From NCBI RefSeq assembly GCF_024347355.1, contig NZ_AP025465.1, positions 2,046,001-2,110,000 on the forward strand: a DNA stretch of 64,000 nt, given 5' to 3'. The DNA is from Vibrio chagasii. GTDB taxonomy: Bacteria > Pseudomonadota > Gammaproteobacteria > Enterobacterales > Vibrionaceae. Position 1 is the first letter of the stretch. Every line of letters begins with the position of its first letter. Under the pieces are notes generated by a model. That model was not told the origin of the DNA. It made no database searches and was given only the letters and a program-made list of their open reading frames with translations. The translations under genes and the position numbers were made by a program. Positions 1 through 8,746 of this stretch are shown piece after piece.

Positions 1-1
1 T

Positions 2-751
2 ATTTCAGACACAACAGGCAACTTGCTTAACAATGGCATCAAGCAACGCAGTTGCGTAGAAGCTCATGGTTACAAGATCCCATTACTGATCGAAGACAAA
101 ACACAGAATGACGGCACGGCCAAAGTTGCGCACGTTAAGAAGATCATGCACTACTACCTTGATAACTTCCCAGCTGAAGTGACCAAGGCGATCTACGACA
201 GCAAAGCTGCGATGGCGTTCTTTTACGATGATGATTGGGCTAACAGAGGTGCGGGCGATTACTTAGATGAAAACTACCGCTTCCAAGATCTATTCGCGAC
301 TGAAACGACAGATACTACAGCAGGCGAAAACAAGCCGGACTTAGCAAATCAACGAGACGCTGCGTTTGAAGAGATCATTCACTTTGTACACGACTACGGT
401 GTGATGAATTTAGCGGTGCAGTCACCTTCATCAAAGTGGGGTGTGATGCAAAAAGAACTCGATGAGCTAAATGAAAAAGCGATTCTTGCGGGCTCTTACT
501 TTCCAAATGGAAAAGACTCGACGATTGTTGAAGCTGACCTAGACGCTGAGTCATACGATCAAGAATACCTAGCGTACTCTCTGTACGCTTACTACGACGT
601 AAACTACAAAGGCTACAGCGCTCAAGAGCTAAGTTCCGCGACATTCACAGAGCTTCAAAAGAACGACCCTGCGATGGTGAAGTTTATGGAGAAATACTTC
701 CCTACTCGCGCCAATCTAAAAGCGAAGTTCCCAGGTTACCCGAACAACTAG
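2..751 (+). CDS. C-terminal part of an unrecognised protein
   Basis: The frame is open to the left edge of the window, so the gene begins outside it and only the last 249 residues or so are visible. I do not recognise the family. The visible part is acidic and aromatic-rich, with no membrane segment. It contains the segment EEIIHFVHDYG followed about 70 residues later by EYLAYSLYAYY. That spacing loosely recalls zinc metallopeptidases of the anthrax lethal-factor type, where a histidine motif is followed by a distal glutamate, but the canonical HExxH is absent (E replaces the first H). A function is therefore not assigned. The TTG at position 23 is not a convincing start because coding continues upstream. 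The gene ends just before a bidirectional terminator. Confidence 0.75.
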   Translation: MSDTTGNLLNNGIKQRSCVEAHGYKIPLLIEDKTQNDGTAKVAHVKKIMHYYLDNFPAEVTKAIYDSKAAMAFFYDDDWANRGAGDYLDENYRFQDLFATETTDTTAGENKPDLANQRDAAFEEIIHFVHDYGVMNLAVQSPSSKWGVMQKELDELNEKAILAGSYFPNGKDSTIVEADLDAESYDQEYLAYSLYAYYDVNYKGYSAQELSSATFTELQKNDPAMVKFMEKYFPTRANLKAKFPGYPNN

Positions 752-784
752 CACTCAGTGCCTAAGCCTCCAACTAAGAGGCAC

Positions 785-818
785 AAAAAAACCGAATGTG
801 ATGACCACATTCGGCTTT
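785..818. terminator. Bidirectional Rho-independent terminator
   Basis: A 9-bp stem (CCGAATGTG at 792-800 with CACATTCGG at 806-814) is flanked by an A-run on the left and a short T-run on the right. It can serve both the partial gene on the plus strand and the chemoreceptor on the minus strand, which converge here. Confidence 0.8.
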
Positions 819-836
819 AAATTTACGCTTTAGTGC

Positions 837-2720
837 TTACAGCTTGAAGCGACTGATTTCGCTCTCTAGCTCGTGAGACAGTTCAGACAGCTGAGCTGCT
901 TGCTCTGCCGCTTGGTGTGCTTCGTCTGCTAGCTCGTTAGACACGTCACGGATTCCCTCAGTGTTACGAGTAATCTCAGACGTTACAGAAGCTTGTTCTT
1001 CTGCCGCAGAAGCAATCTGTGTCGCCATGTCGCTGATACGTTCAACAGCAGCATGAATTTGCGTTAGGCTTGCAGCCGCTGAGTTTGCGTCATCAACACT
1101 GGTTTCAGCCAGAGTACGGCTGTCATTCATGATGCTAACCGCTTTGCCTGTTGTACCTTGTAGCAATTCGATAGTCTGTTGAATCTCTTGTGTTGAACCG
1201 TGTGTACGTTGGCTCAGAACACGAACTTCATCAGCAACAACCGCAAAGCCACGACCTTGCTCACCTGCACGAGCTGCTTCAATCGCTGCGTTAAGTGCAA
1301 GTAGGTTTGTCTGTTCAGCGATGCCTTGAATGTTAGACAAGATAGCGTTGATGCTATTACCGTGTTCTTCAAGCTCTAGGATTACGTTCGTCGCAATCTG
1401 AACTTCTTGAGCAAGGTTTTGGATTGAACTTTGAGTCTGTGTTACTTGACCAGTACCGTGCTCACACGCACCAACCGCTTCAGATGAGTTCTGTGCCGTG
1501 TGGTCTGCGTTACCCGCGATCTCTTGTGTTGCCGCTGCCATTTCGTTAACAGCCGTTGCAACCATGTTGATTTCGTCTTGTTGCATCTGGATGCGAGCGC
1601 TACGCTCTTCCGCTTGTGATGCAGTTTGGCGCGCTTGGTTACCCAATGCAGCAGACACTTCACTTAGCTTGATCACCATTGTGTGCATGTTGCCCACAAA
1701 ACGGTTGAAGTTTTGTGCAAGCTGACCAATTTCGTCGTCGCTCTTTGGCTCAAGACGCTGAGTAAGGTCACCTTCACCTGAAGCGATCTCTTCAAGTGCC
1801 GCAGAAACTCGGTTTAGGTCGCGGAATAGGAAACTCACCAACCAAGAAGCCAGTACGATCACGATAAGCGTGATCACTACAGCAGTCATAATAAGCTGAG
1901 TAAGTAGTGTTGAGTGGTTTGCTTCTTCAGTCGCTCGGTCCATCTGAACCGCGAAGATCCAGTTAGTGTTTGGTACTTTCGTGAAGTAAAGCAGCTTCTC
2001 AGCGCCACGTTCTTTAATGATCTCGATGCTACCAGTACGCACTGCGTTCTCGATAATAGGCATAGAGATGTCATTAGAAAGCTGGCTTACTGGCTTCAGG
2101 CTTAGTGCTGAATCTGGGTGCGCTAGGAATGTGCCGTCAGACGCATCGATTAGCATTGCGTGAGCATTGTCACCCACATCTAGGCTGATAACGTCATTAA
2201 CCAATTGATCGATAAGTACGTCAGCACCTACCACACCAACAAGTTGACCATTGTGACGAACTGGTTCTGCGATGGTTACTAGTAGTGCTTTAGTGATTGC
2301 ATCTTGGTAAGCCGTAGTAATGATCTGCTTACCTGCTGCATTTGCTTCTTGGTACCAAGGGCGTTGACGTGGATCGTAATCTGCACGATTACGTTCAGGG
2401 TGTGAACGGTACATGCCACCTTCTGGTGTACCTAAAAAGATATCGTCAAAACCACCCGCTACGCGAGCTTGCTTTAGGAAAGGAACAACATCGCTTTCTC
2501 GTGAAAAGTCATTAAATGCTGATGCGATATCCGTGCGAATACCAATCCAGTTTTTAATACCTTCAGATGCTGCTTCTGATACGCTTTCAGCTCGTAGGTA
2601 TACGCCATTACGAGTCTGTTCAAATAGTTGGTTTGCTGATAGCCAGGTCAACGCTGTTGCCATAACTATAACAGCAGATAGGCTAGCACCTATTAACTTC
2701 TGTTTTAGTGTTAGTTTCAT
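837..2720 (-). CDS. Methyl-accepting chemotaxis protein with Cache sensor domain
   Basis: This is a 627-residue inner-membrane chemoreceptor that would bind a small ligand in the periplasm and control CheA through CheW. Visible domains in order are a first membrane segment (about residues 10-30), a periplasmic double-Cache region (about 35-270), a second membrane segment (about 272-298), a HAMP domain, and the signalling coiled coil. The conserved hairpin tip ([20 protein letters not shown] and [10 protein letters not shown]) lies at about residues 468-505. No C-terminal NWETF-like pentapeptide for CheR/CheB tethering is present; the protein ends SRFKL. It stands alone, with no che genes beside it. 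The ligand cannot be read from the sequence; dCache receptors often sense amino acids or organic acids. Confidence 0.95.
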   Translation of the reverse strand: MKLTLKQKLIGASLSAVIVMATALTWLSANQLFEQTRNGVYLRAESVSEAASEGIKNWIGIRTDIASAFNDFSRESDVVPFLKQARVAGGFDDIFLGTPEGGMYRSHPERNRADYDPRQRPWYQEANAAGKQIITTAYQDAITKALLVTIAEPVRHNGQLVGVVGADVLIDQLVNDVISLDVGDNAHAMLIDASDGTFLAHPDSALSLKPVSQLSNDISMPIIENAVRTGSIEIIKERGAEKLLYFTKVPNTNWIFAVQMDRATEEANHSTLLTQLIMTAVVITLIVIVLASWLVSFLFRDLNRVSAALEEIASGEGDLTQRLEPKSDDEIGQLAQNFNRFVGNMHTMVIKLSEVSAALGNQARQTASQAEERSARIQMQQDEINMVATAVNEMAAATQEIAGNADHTAQNSSEAVGACEHGTGQVTQTQSSIQNLAQEVQIATNVILELEEHGNSINAILSNIQGIAEQTNLLALNAAIEAARAGEQGRGFAVVADEVRVLSQRTHGSTQEIQQTIELLQGTTGKAVSIMNDSRTLAETSVDDANSAAASLTQIHAAVERISDMATQIASAAEEQASVTSEITRNTEGIRDVSNELADEAHQAAEQAAQLSELSHELESEISRFKL

Positions 2721-2956
2721 GTCAAAGTTTCACGAGTGGTGGGAAATCCCGCGCATACTACCCAATATCAGTATTAAATTCGAGCGATTTCACTATTTAA
2801 TATTGGAATATATTTTTATGTAAACCATAGCCTTAGCTTATGCCAATTAGTTGGCATAACGCCAAATTCAAGGCGCTATTAACGATATGGTTATTACAAA
2901 ATATTTCAGATCCGATACGATGAAGTATGTATAGAAACTGTCATGAAAATAGATAG
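2721..2956. promoter_or_regulatory. Upstream region of the chemoreceptor with two adjacent hairpins
   Basis: No gene is visible here. A perfect 9-bp inverted repeat (TTATGCCAA at 2838-2846, TTGGCATAA at 2851-2859, 4-nt spacer) is followed directly by a second, weaker one (CGCC...GGCG, about 2860-2876). They lie about 120 bp before the chemoreceptor start and could be an operator or an RNA structure in its leader. No T-run follows either one, so a terminator is unlikely. Confidence 0.4.
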
Positions 2957-2992
2957 AAAAAAGGCAGGTGAGTCTCCTCACCTGCCTTCGTA
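2957..2992. terminator. Rho-independent terminator of the first BCCT gene
   Basis: A perfect 12-bp stem (AAGGCAGGTGAG at 2961-2972, CTCACCTGCCTT at 2977-2988) has a 4-nt loop. On the minus strand it is followed by a run of T, so it ends transcription of the BCCT gene stopping at 3045. Confidence 0.88.
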
Positions 2993-3044
2993 TTATTTAT
3001 CGTTCGACTGTATTTATAACACGGTCGATTCACGCTTTTATGAG

Positions 3045-4616
3045 CTAGCGTTTTTCTGTACGCATACCCATTAGCAAGCTCACACACATCAATAACAGAA
3101 TGATGGTGAAAGGCAGCGCCGTCGAGATAGCACCAGCTTGAAGAGCTTGTACTGCTTCAGTACCACCAACCCACAATAGTGCCACTGCAATCGCACCTTC
3201 AAGGAACGCCCAGAACACACGTTGAGGCACAGGTGTATCAACTTTACCACCCGCGGTGATGCTGTCGATTACTAGAGAGCCTGAGTCAGACGATGTAATG
3301 AAGAATACTAGAACCAATACAACCGCAATGATTGAAAGCAGAGTACCGAACGGCAGTGCATCAAACATTTGGAACATTGCTAGTGATACATCCGTTAGGC
3401 CGTCTTGACCAAGAATACCAACGTTATTCACGATTTGGTCAATCGCCATGCCACCGAATACTGACATCCAAATGATAGTCACTGTAGTCGGTACAATCAG
3501 TACTGCTGTGATGAACTCACGAACGGTACGACCTTTAGAAACACGTGCGATAAACATACCTACGAATGGAGACCATGAGATCCACCAAGCCCAGTAGAAT
3601 ACAGTCCAACCGTGCATCCACGTTTCATCTTCGCGACCGTGAGGGTTACTTAGCGGAATGATGTTTTCAATGTATGCCATCAATGTTGTTGGGATAGAAC
3701 CTAAAGTCACCGCGTAGCCGATTAGAGCCACTAAGATAAGCAGTAGGAAAGCAACCAACATGTTGATGTTACTGATAACTTTAACGCCACCATCAATACC
3801 ACGAAGTACTGATACTACCGCCAATAAAGTCACCGCTGTAATCACAATAACTTGCAGCCCTAAGCCCGCTTCAATGCCGAATACATGCTGAATACCACTT
3901 GCCGCTTGTTGTGCACCCAGGCCAAGTGATGTCGCCAAACCGAATAGGGTTGCAAGCACTGCAAGAATATCAACAATGTGACCTGCCCAGCCCCAAGCTC
4001 TATCGCCTAAGATTGGGTAAAAGATAGAACGAATTGAAAGAGGTAATCCCTTGTTGTAAGAGAAGAAAGCCAGTGACAATGCCACTACACCATAAATCGC
4101 CCAAGGGTGCAGTCCCCAGTGATACATGGTTGCACCTAGTGCTAGCTTAGCCGCTTCTGGTGTATTCGCTTCAACACCTAACGGAGTCTCATACAAACCG
4201 GTGTAATATGCTGCTGGCTCTGCCACACTCCAGAACATCAAGCCGATACCCATACCTGCGGCAAACAGCATCGATAGCCAAGACATAAAAGAATAATCTG
4301 CCGTCGCATCAACACCACCAAGGCGGATTTTGCCGTACGGAGAAACAATCAAACCTAAGCAGAAAATTACGAAAATATTACCCGACCAGATGAAAAGCCA
4401 ATCAAACGAATTGATAATCTGGCCTTTAACGCCATCTAGTGCAGCCTTTGCCGAAGCGGTATCTGTAATAAGAACACCGATCAGGAACAAAGCGATAAGT
4501 CCCGCACTGATACCAAATACTGGGTTATGAACATCAAAACCCCATTTTTGGACGTTATCTTGACCAACAGTGTAATCCGTACTGTCGATACTGTATTTAT
4601 CTATACCTTTAGTCAT
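3045..4616 (-). CDS. BCCT family betaine/carnitine/choline transporter (copy 1)
   Basis: A 523-residue inner-membrane carrier with about 12 hydrophobic segments, which imports compatible solutes such as glycine betaine using the sodium or proton gradient. Family marks are the glycine-rich stretch GMGIGLMFW..AEP at residues 121-134 and the tryptophan-rich substrate segment WTVFYWAWWISWSP at 337-350. It is closely similar to the carrier encoded just upstream at 4888-6486; both share an almost identical N-terminus (TDYTVGQDNVQKWGFDVHNP). The two genes are separated by 271 bp containing a terminator and a palindrome, so each is probably transcribed on its own. BCCT carriers are typically osmotically controlled. 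Which solute this copy prefers cannot be read from sequence. Confidence 0.95.
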   Translation of the reverse strand: MTKGIDKYSIDSTDYTVGQDNVQKWGFDVHNPVFGISAGLIALFLIGVLITDTASAKAALDGVKGQIINSFDWLFIWSGNIFVIFCLGLIVSPYGKIRLGGVDATADYSFMSWLSMLFAAGMGIGLMFWSVAEPAAYYTGLYETPLGVEANTPEAAKLALGATMYHWGLHPWAIYGVVALSLAFFSYNKGLPLSIRSIFYPILGDRAWGWAGHIVDILAVLATLFGLATSLGLGAQQAASGIQHVFGIEAGLGLQVIVITAVTLLAVVSVLRGIDGGVKVISNINMLVAFLLLILVALIGYAVTLGSIPTTLMAYIENIIPLSNPHGREDETWMHGWTVFYWAWWISWSPFVGMFIARVSKGRTVREFITAVLIVPTTVTIIWMSVFGGMAIDQIVNNVGILGQDGLTDVSLAMFQMFDALPFGTLLSIIAVVLVLVFFITSSDSGSLVIDSITAGGKVDTPVPQRVFWAFLEGAIAVALLWVGGTEAVQALQAGAISTALPFTIILLLMCVSLLMGMRTEKR

Positions 4617-4702
4617 TATCCCTCTCTACGGAATACTCATAAGGTCTATTGACCTCGTATCCCTTACTTACCTGTGACTTAATTACAAACTCGAACATAC
4701 AA

Positions 4703-4745
4703 TCCAAGTAGTACAAGTTATTGTCACAATAATTCAAATACTTGG
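4703..4745. promoter_or_regulatory. Nested palindrome upstream of BCCT copy 1 (possible operator)
   Basis: A 7-1-7 perfect palindrome (TTATTGT, C, ACAATAA at 4718-4732) sits inside a wider inverted repeat (CCAAGTA at 4703-4709 and TACTTGG at 4739-4745). It lies about 100 bp upstream of the start at 4616. Such symmetry suits a dimeric repressor, for instance of the MarR or TetR type, but the protein is not identified. Confidence 0.35.
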
Positions 4746-4844
4746 ATGTCTGAAGTTTAGCAGGTTAACTTATTGTTTTCAGTAAACCTGAATCAGTTCG
4801 ATGGGTTTTGATCCAATATTCACGTAATTACTCAAATTGCTGGC

Positions 4845-4872
4845 GAAAAAAAGGCCGAACAAGTCGGCCGTT
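4845..4872 (-). terminator. Rho-independent terminator of the second BCCT gene
   Basis: The stem GGCCGA (4853-4858) / TCGGCC (4864-4869) is followed on the minus strand by a run of eight T. It lies just downstream of the stop at 4888 and separates the two BCCT genes. Confidence 0.85.
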
Positions 4873-4887
4873 GTTTCAATAATACTT

Positions 4888-6486
4888 TTAACTCAAAGCA
4901 TTTTGGTGCTTAACCAATTGATTTTCAGTTCGTAAACCAAGCAATAAGCTTAGGCACATAAGCAATAATATGAATGCAAATGGCAGCGCCATAGAGACCG
5001 TTCCAGCTTGTAGTGCTTGAATAGATTCCGTGCCACCAACCCACAGTAGAACCGCTGCAATTGCACCGCCCATCAACGCCCAAAATACACGTTGTGGTAC
5101 TGGCGCATCGACTTTACCGCCCGAGGTGATGCTATCGATAACAAGCGAGCCAGAATCAGATGAGGTGATAAAGAACACCATGATCAAACTAATCGATACT
5201 ACAGAAAGCACAGAGCTCATTGGCAGCGCATCGTAAGTATGGAAAAGAGAAAGTGTAATATCTTGCAGACCATTCACACCAATTTCCCCCACCTTGTTCG
5301 CCACTTGGTCTATCGCGATGCCGCCAAAAATCGCCATCCAGATAATGATCACTGTCGTTGGGATGAACAGTACCGCGACGATGAATTCACGAATCGTACG
5401 ACCTTTAGAAATACGAGCGATAAACATACCTACGAATGGAGACCAAGACATCCACCACGCCCAGTAGAATACCGTCCAACCTTGCATCCACGATTCATCA
5501 TCACGACCATGGGGATTACTTAGAGGAATAAAGTTTTCGACGTAACCCATCAGCGCCGTTGGGATAGCTTTAATACCAGCAATGCCACCAGCAATCGTCA
5601 CGAAAATCAGCAAGCCTAAAGCGACCAACATATTCACATTACTTAGCACCTTTACGCCGCCATTGATGCCACGAACAACCGACATTGTCGCTAAGAAAGT
5701 GACCACTGCGATAACAACCAGTTGCATACCAATACCGCCATCGGTACCAAATACATGGTTAATACCACTTGTTGCTTGCTGAGCACCTAAGCCCAATGAA
5801 GTTGCAAGACCAAACAGTGTTGCAAGCACAGCAACGATATCAACAATATGACCAAACCAACCCCAAGTTCTATCACCTAAGATAGGGTAGAAAATAGAGC
5901 GGATTGATAAAGGTAAACCTTTATTGAAGGTGAAGAAAGCAAGTGCCAGAGCAACAACAGCATAGATAGCCCAGCCGTGTAAGCCCCAGTTATAAATGGT
6001 TGCGCCTAGCGCTAATTTAGCGGCTTCAGGTGAATATGCTTCGACACCTAATGGCGTTTCATACCAACCCGTGAAGTAAGCCACTGGCTCAGCCACACCC
6101 CAGAACATCAAACCAATACCCATTCCCGCGGCGAATAACATCGACATCCAAGATAGGTTGGAGTGCTCTGCTTTGGCATCATTGCCACCAATAGGTATCT
6201 TGCCATACGGGGAGACAATGAGGGCAAAACAGAAAATAACGAAGATGTTTGCTGCCCACATGAAGAAACCATCGAAGTTACAGATGACTTTCCATTTGAT
6301 TCCATCAAGCGCCGCTTTTGCGGTATCAGGGTCTGCAACTAGAAGTGCCAACAGGAAGATAATGATCGCTCCTGCACTGATTCCAAATACTGGGTTATGA
6401 ACATCGAACCCCCATTTCTGAACGTTATCTTGTCCTACTGTATAATCGGTATTTTCAATACTATACCTATCTTTTACAGGCTCCAT
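4888..6486 (-). CDS. BCCT family betaine/carnitine/choline transporter (copy 2)
   Basis: A 532-residue multi-pass inner-membrane transporter, paralogous to the adjacent copy 1. The glycine motif GMGIGLMFWGVAEP is at residues 121-134 and the tryptophan box WTVFYWAWWMSWSP is at about 337-350. Differences from copy 1 are spread through the membrane segments and the C-terminal tail, which here is longer (ending VKHQNALS). The role is secondary uptake of quaternary ammonium osmolytes. The gene follows the response regulator on the same strand but is separated from it by a terminator and only about 90 bp, so it has little room for a large regulatory region. Tandem duplication with divergence suggests different substrates or affinities, which is inference. 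Confidence 0.95.
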   Translation of the reverse strand: MEPVKDRYSIENTDYTVGQDNVQKWGFDVHNPVFGISAGAIIIFLLALLVADPDTAKAALDGIKWKVICNFDGFFMWAANIFVIFCFALIVSPYGKIPIGGNDAKAEHSNLSWMSMLFAAGMGIGLMFWGVAEPVAYFTGWYETPLGVEAYSPEAAKLALGATIYNWGLHGWAIYAVVALALAFFTFNKGLPLSIRSIFYPILGDRTWGWFGHIVDIVAVLATLFGLATSLGLGAQQATSGINHVFGTDGGIGMQLVVIAVVTFLATMSVVRGINGGVKVLSNVNMLVALGLLIFVTIAGGIAGIKAIPTALMGYVENFIPLSNPHGRDDESWMQGWTVFYWAWWMSWSPFVGMFIARISKGRTIREFIVAVLFIPTTVIIIWMAIFGGIAIDQVANKVGEIGVNGLQDITLSLFHTYDALPMSSVLSVVSISLIMVFFITSSDSGSLVIDSITSGGKVDAPVPQRVFWALMGGAIAAVLLWVGGTESIQALQAGTVSMALPFAFILLLMCLSLLLGLRTENQLVKHQNALS

Positions 6487-6577
6487 GCTTCCTCTCTAAT
6501 TTGCAGCGCACTGTTTGCAACATTGCATTCGGCGCTTGAATTTCGAAAAGAAGAATATCAACCTGTCGCAAAAATAC

Positions 6578-6602
6578 TAAAAAAACCTCCACAAAGGAGG
6601 CC
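6578..6602 (-). terminator. Rho-independent terminator after the response regulator
   Basis: A short GC stem (CCTCC at 6586-6590, GGAGG at 6596-6600) is followed on the minus strand by a T-run. It ends the kinase/regulator transcript just before BCCT copy 2. Confidence 0.75.
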
Positions 6603-6655
6603 TAAATTACACGTTTAGTAATTAAATTACACATTTAATGTAATTTAGCGTAAGA

Positions 6656-7294
6656 TCAGTCCACAAGCCCGGAACTGACCGCGTACTTAGCAAGCTCTGC
6701 TGTAGAGTGAATATCTAGCTTATGCTTAATATTTTGTCTATGGGTTTCGACCGTTCGATAGCTGATATTCAGTGCCTTCGCGACCTCTTTACTGCTCTCC
6801 CCTTTCGCGACTAATTTCAATACCGCTTCTTCACGTCTGCTCAATGGATTCTTCACAGATTGCGTCGGAGTAATTGGCTGAGTAAACAAATTCTGCGTTA
6901 CTTTTTCACAGAAATAGGTCGAACCTTGATTGACGGTTTTGATTGCCTGCACCATTTTTTCAGCCGAAATCTCTTTCAACATATAGCCGACCGCACCAGA
7001 CTGCATCACCTTCATGATGTATTCACGGTTGTTATGCATGGTCAGCATCAACACCTTGGCTTCAGGGTCTTCTTCTTTAATCAGGTGGGTCGCATCAATA
7101 CCATTCATGATAGGCATGCTAATATCCATCAGCACCACATCAGGGCGCAGCGTTTTCACTGTCTCAACCGCTTCTAATCCATTACTGGCTGTGCCTATCA
7201 CGCTAATATCAGGCTCGAGTTCTAATCTCGCCATAAAGCCATCCAGTACGACTTGGTGATCGTCAGCAATCACAACTCGAATAACTTCACTCAT
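6656..7294 (-). CDS. NarL/LuxR family response regulator
   Basis: A 212-residue cytoplasmic transcription factor. The receiver domain (about 1-125) has the acidic pair D11-D12, the phospho-acceptor D57 in VLMDISMP, and a conserved threonine and lysine (LTMH, MLKE). A LuxR-type helix-turn-helix fills about 145-212 (LSRREEAVLKLVAKGESSKE, then YRTVETHRQNIKHKL). Its start overlaps the end of the sensor kinase gene by 8 bp, so the two are translationally coupled partners. The neighbouring upstream genes are dctPQM, so the likely target is the TRAP operon, as in other Vibrio and Pseudomonas kinase-regulator pairs beside carboxylate transporters. The target is inferred from position only. Confidence 0.93.
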   Translation of the reverse strand: MSEVIRVVIADDHQVVLDGFMARLELEPDISVIGTASNGLEAVETVKTLRPDVVLMDISMPIMNGIDATHLIKEEDPEAKVLMLTMHNNREYIMKVMQSGAVGYMLKEISAEKMVQAIKTVNQGSTYFCEKVTQNLFTQPITPTQSVKNPLSRREEAVLKLVAKGESSKEVAKALNISYRTVETHRQNIKHKLDIHSTAELAKYAVSSGLVD

Positions 7295-8642
7295 TCACTA
7301 ATCCTTCTAGTGTCAGTAACACTGTAATTTCCGTTCCGAAACCAGTCTCACTCATCAACTCAAAATCACCGCCGATGAACTCCACTCGCTCTCTCATGTT
7401 ACGCAGTCCGATCCCTCGTTTCTCCATCGCTTTATAGGTATTGAAACCAACACCGTTATCTTGGATAAGCAGTTGCAACACGTTGCCAATTTGCTGAGCG
7501 ATAACCGTTACCTTGGTCGCTTGCGCGTGTTTCTCTATGTTGTTCAATGACTCTTGCACCACTCGATACAAGGTCGTTGCGGCTTCTGATTTTAACTTAC
7601 CCGGTTGAGTGCTAAATAAAGTTTCCACCTCAATACCGGAGTGCGCCTGAAAATCTAATAACAACGAAGACAATGCCGCTTCTAAGCCTATGTCATCCAG
7701 TGAACTTGGGCGAAGTTGATGTGAAATGTGCCTCACCTCTTCAATCGCTCGCATCAGTGAATGCTGTGACTTATTCAAATGTGCTTTAAGGTCCTCACTC
7801 TGTAGCTTATTACCGAGTAGCTCTAAGTGACAACGACTCGACACTAATAATTGGTTAATACCATCATGTAACTCACGTGCTAGATGTTTCTTCTCGTCTT
7901 CTTGGAACATCACCGTCTTATGCGCCAGTTCTTTGAGGTTGTTATCGGCAATACGATGTTCATGCATGTTGATGGCTAAGGTAAGCACGATAATAACCGC
8001 CACCGTCACACTCAAAATCACCACAATAGAAAAGAACGTGGTTTCAATATTCTTGTTTATCTCAGCCTGCATTGAAGCCACTTCTTGGTGCACATCTTCA
8101 ATATACAAACCGGTGCCAATCATCCAATCCCAGCGTTCTAGCCAAGCGGCGTAACTCAACTTAGACACCACCTCACCCGTCGATGGCTTTTGCCATAAAT
8201 ACTGGTGAAATCCTCCGCCCGTTTGTGCCTCTCTTAGCAGGGCTTCTATCAGAAAGTCACCATCCTCGTCTTGCAGTTCAAGTAAGTTTTGACCAATCAA
8301 TTCAGGCTGAATCGGATGAACTAAATTGGTTCCGTGGCGATCGTAGGCAAAGAAATACCCGTCCGACCCGTATCTAAGTTTAGACAATATGGCTCGAACT
8401 TCCGTTTTGGCTTGGGCTTCTTGGATGTCAGGGTCGTTGTAGATGTGCTCAATGGCATCGAATGCTAGGTCTACTGTGTCCTTGAGGGCGTTTTCACGTG
8501 ACTTGATTAAGCTGTCTCTGAAGATTTCGACCTCTTTCGCGCCCAACGTTTTGGTTTGGTGTAACGAGATCCAACTAATACTCGCCGTTACCAATAGCAA
8601 CGGGAGCAGCGTCAGCAAAATCAATTTGGCTTTTAGAGGCAT
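7287..8642 (-). CDS. Cache-domain sensor histidine kinase (HisKA_3 type)
   Basis: A 451-residue inner-membrane kinase. An N-terminal membrane segment (about 7-26) is followed by a periplasmic single-Cache domain (about 30-195, with GSDGYFFAYD and WLERWDWMIGTGLY typical of Cache_2), a second membrane segment (about 203-225), a HisKA_3 dimerisation helix with phospho-acceptor H259 in ARELHDGINQLL, and a HATPase domain with DNGVGF and GIGLRNMRERV. It pairs with the overlapping NarL-type regulator. Cache_2 kinases beside TRAP transporters commonly sense short carboxylates; that this one does so is inference from the adjacent dctPQM genes. A terminator-like hairpin just ahead of the gene separates it from dctM and may attenuate read-through. 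Confidence 0.93.
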   Translation of the reverse strand: MPLKAKLILLTLLPLLLVTASISWISLHQTKTLGAKEVEIFRDSLIKSRENALKDTVDLAFDAIEHIYNDPDIQEAQAKTEVRAILSKLRYGSDGYFFAYDRHGTNLVHPIQPELIGQNLLELQDEDGDFLIEALLREAQTGGGFHQYLWQKPSTGEVVSKLSYAAWLERWDWMIGTGLYIEDVHQEVASMQAEINKNIETTFFSIVVILSVTVAVIIVLTLAINMHEHRIADNNLKELAHKTVMFQEDEKKHLARELHDGINQLLVSSRCHLELLGNKLQSEDLKAHLNKSQHSLMRAIEEVRHISHQLRPSSLDDIGLEAALSSLLLDFQAHSGIEVETLFSTQPGKLKSEAATTLYRVVQESLNNIEKHAQATKVTVIAQQIGNVLQLLIQDNGVGFNTYKAMEKRGIGLRNMRERVEFIGGDFELMSETGFGTEITVLLTLEGLVNE

Positions 8643-8655
8643 TCCTTTTCCTCAC

Positions 8656-8695
8656 AAAAAACGGCTTACTGAACATCAATAAGCCGTTTTATTTT
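8656..8695. terminator. Terminator between dctM and the sensor kinase
   Basis: An 11-bp stem (AAAACGGCTTA at 8658-8668, TAAGCCGTTTT at 8680-8690) has A- and T-runs on both sides. On the minus strand it follows dctM and precedes the kinase start at 8642 by only 16 bp, so the kinase depends on read-through or on a promoter inside this short gap. Confidence 0.8.
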
Positions 8696-8746
8696 AGCAA
8701 TTTATCGTTAACCCTTGAAACATATCATTCACATTCTTGGCGTCAC

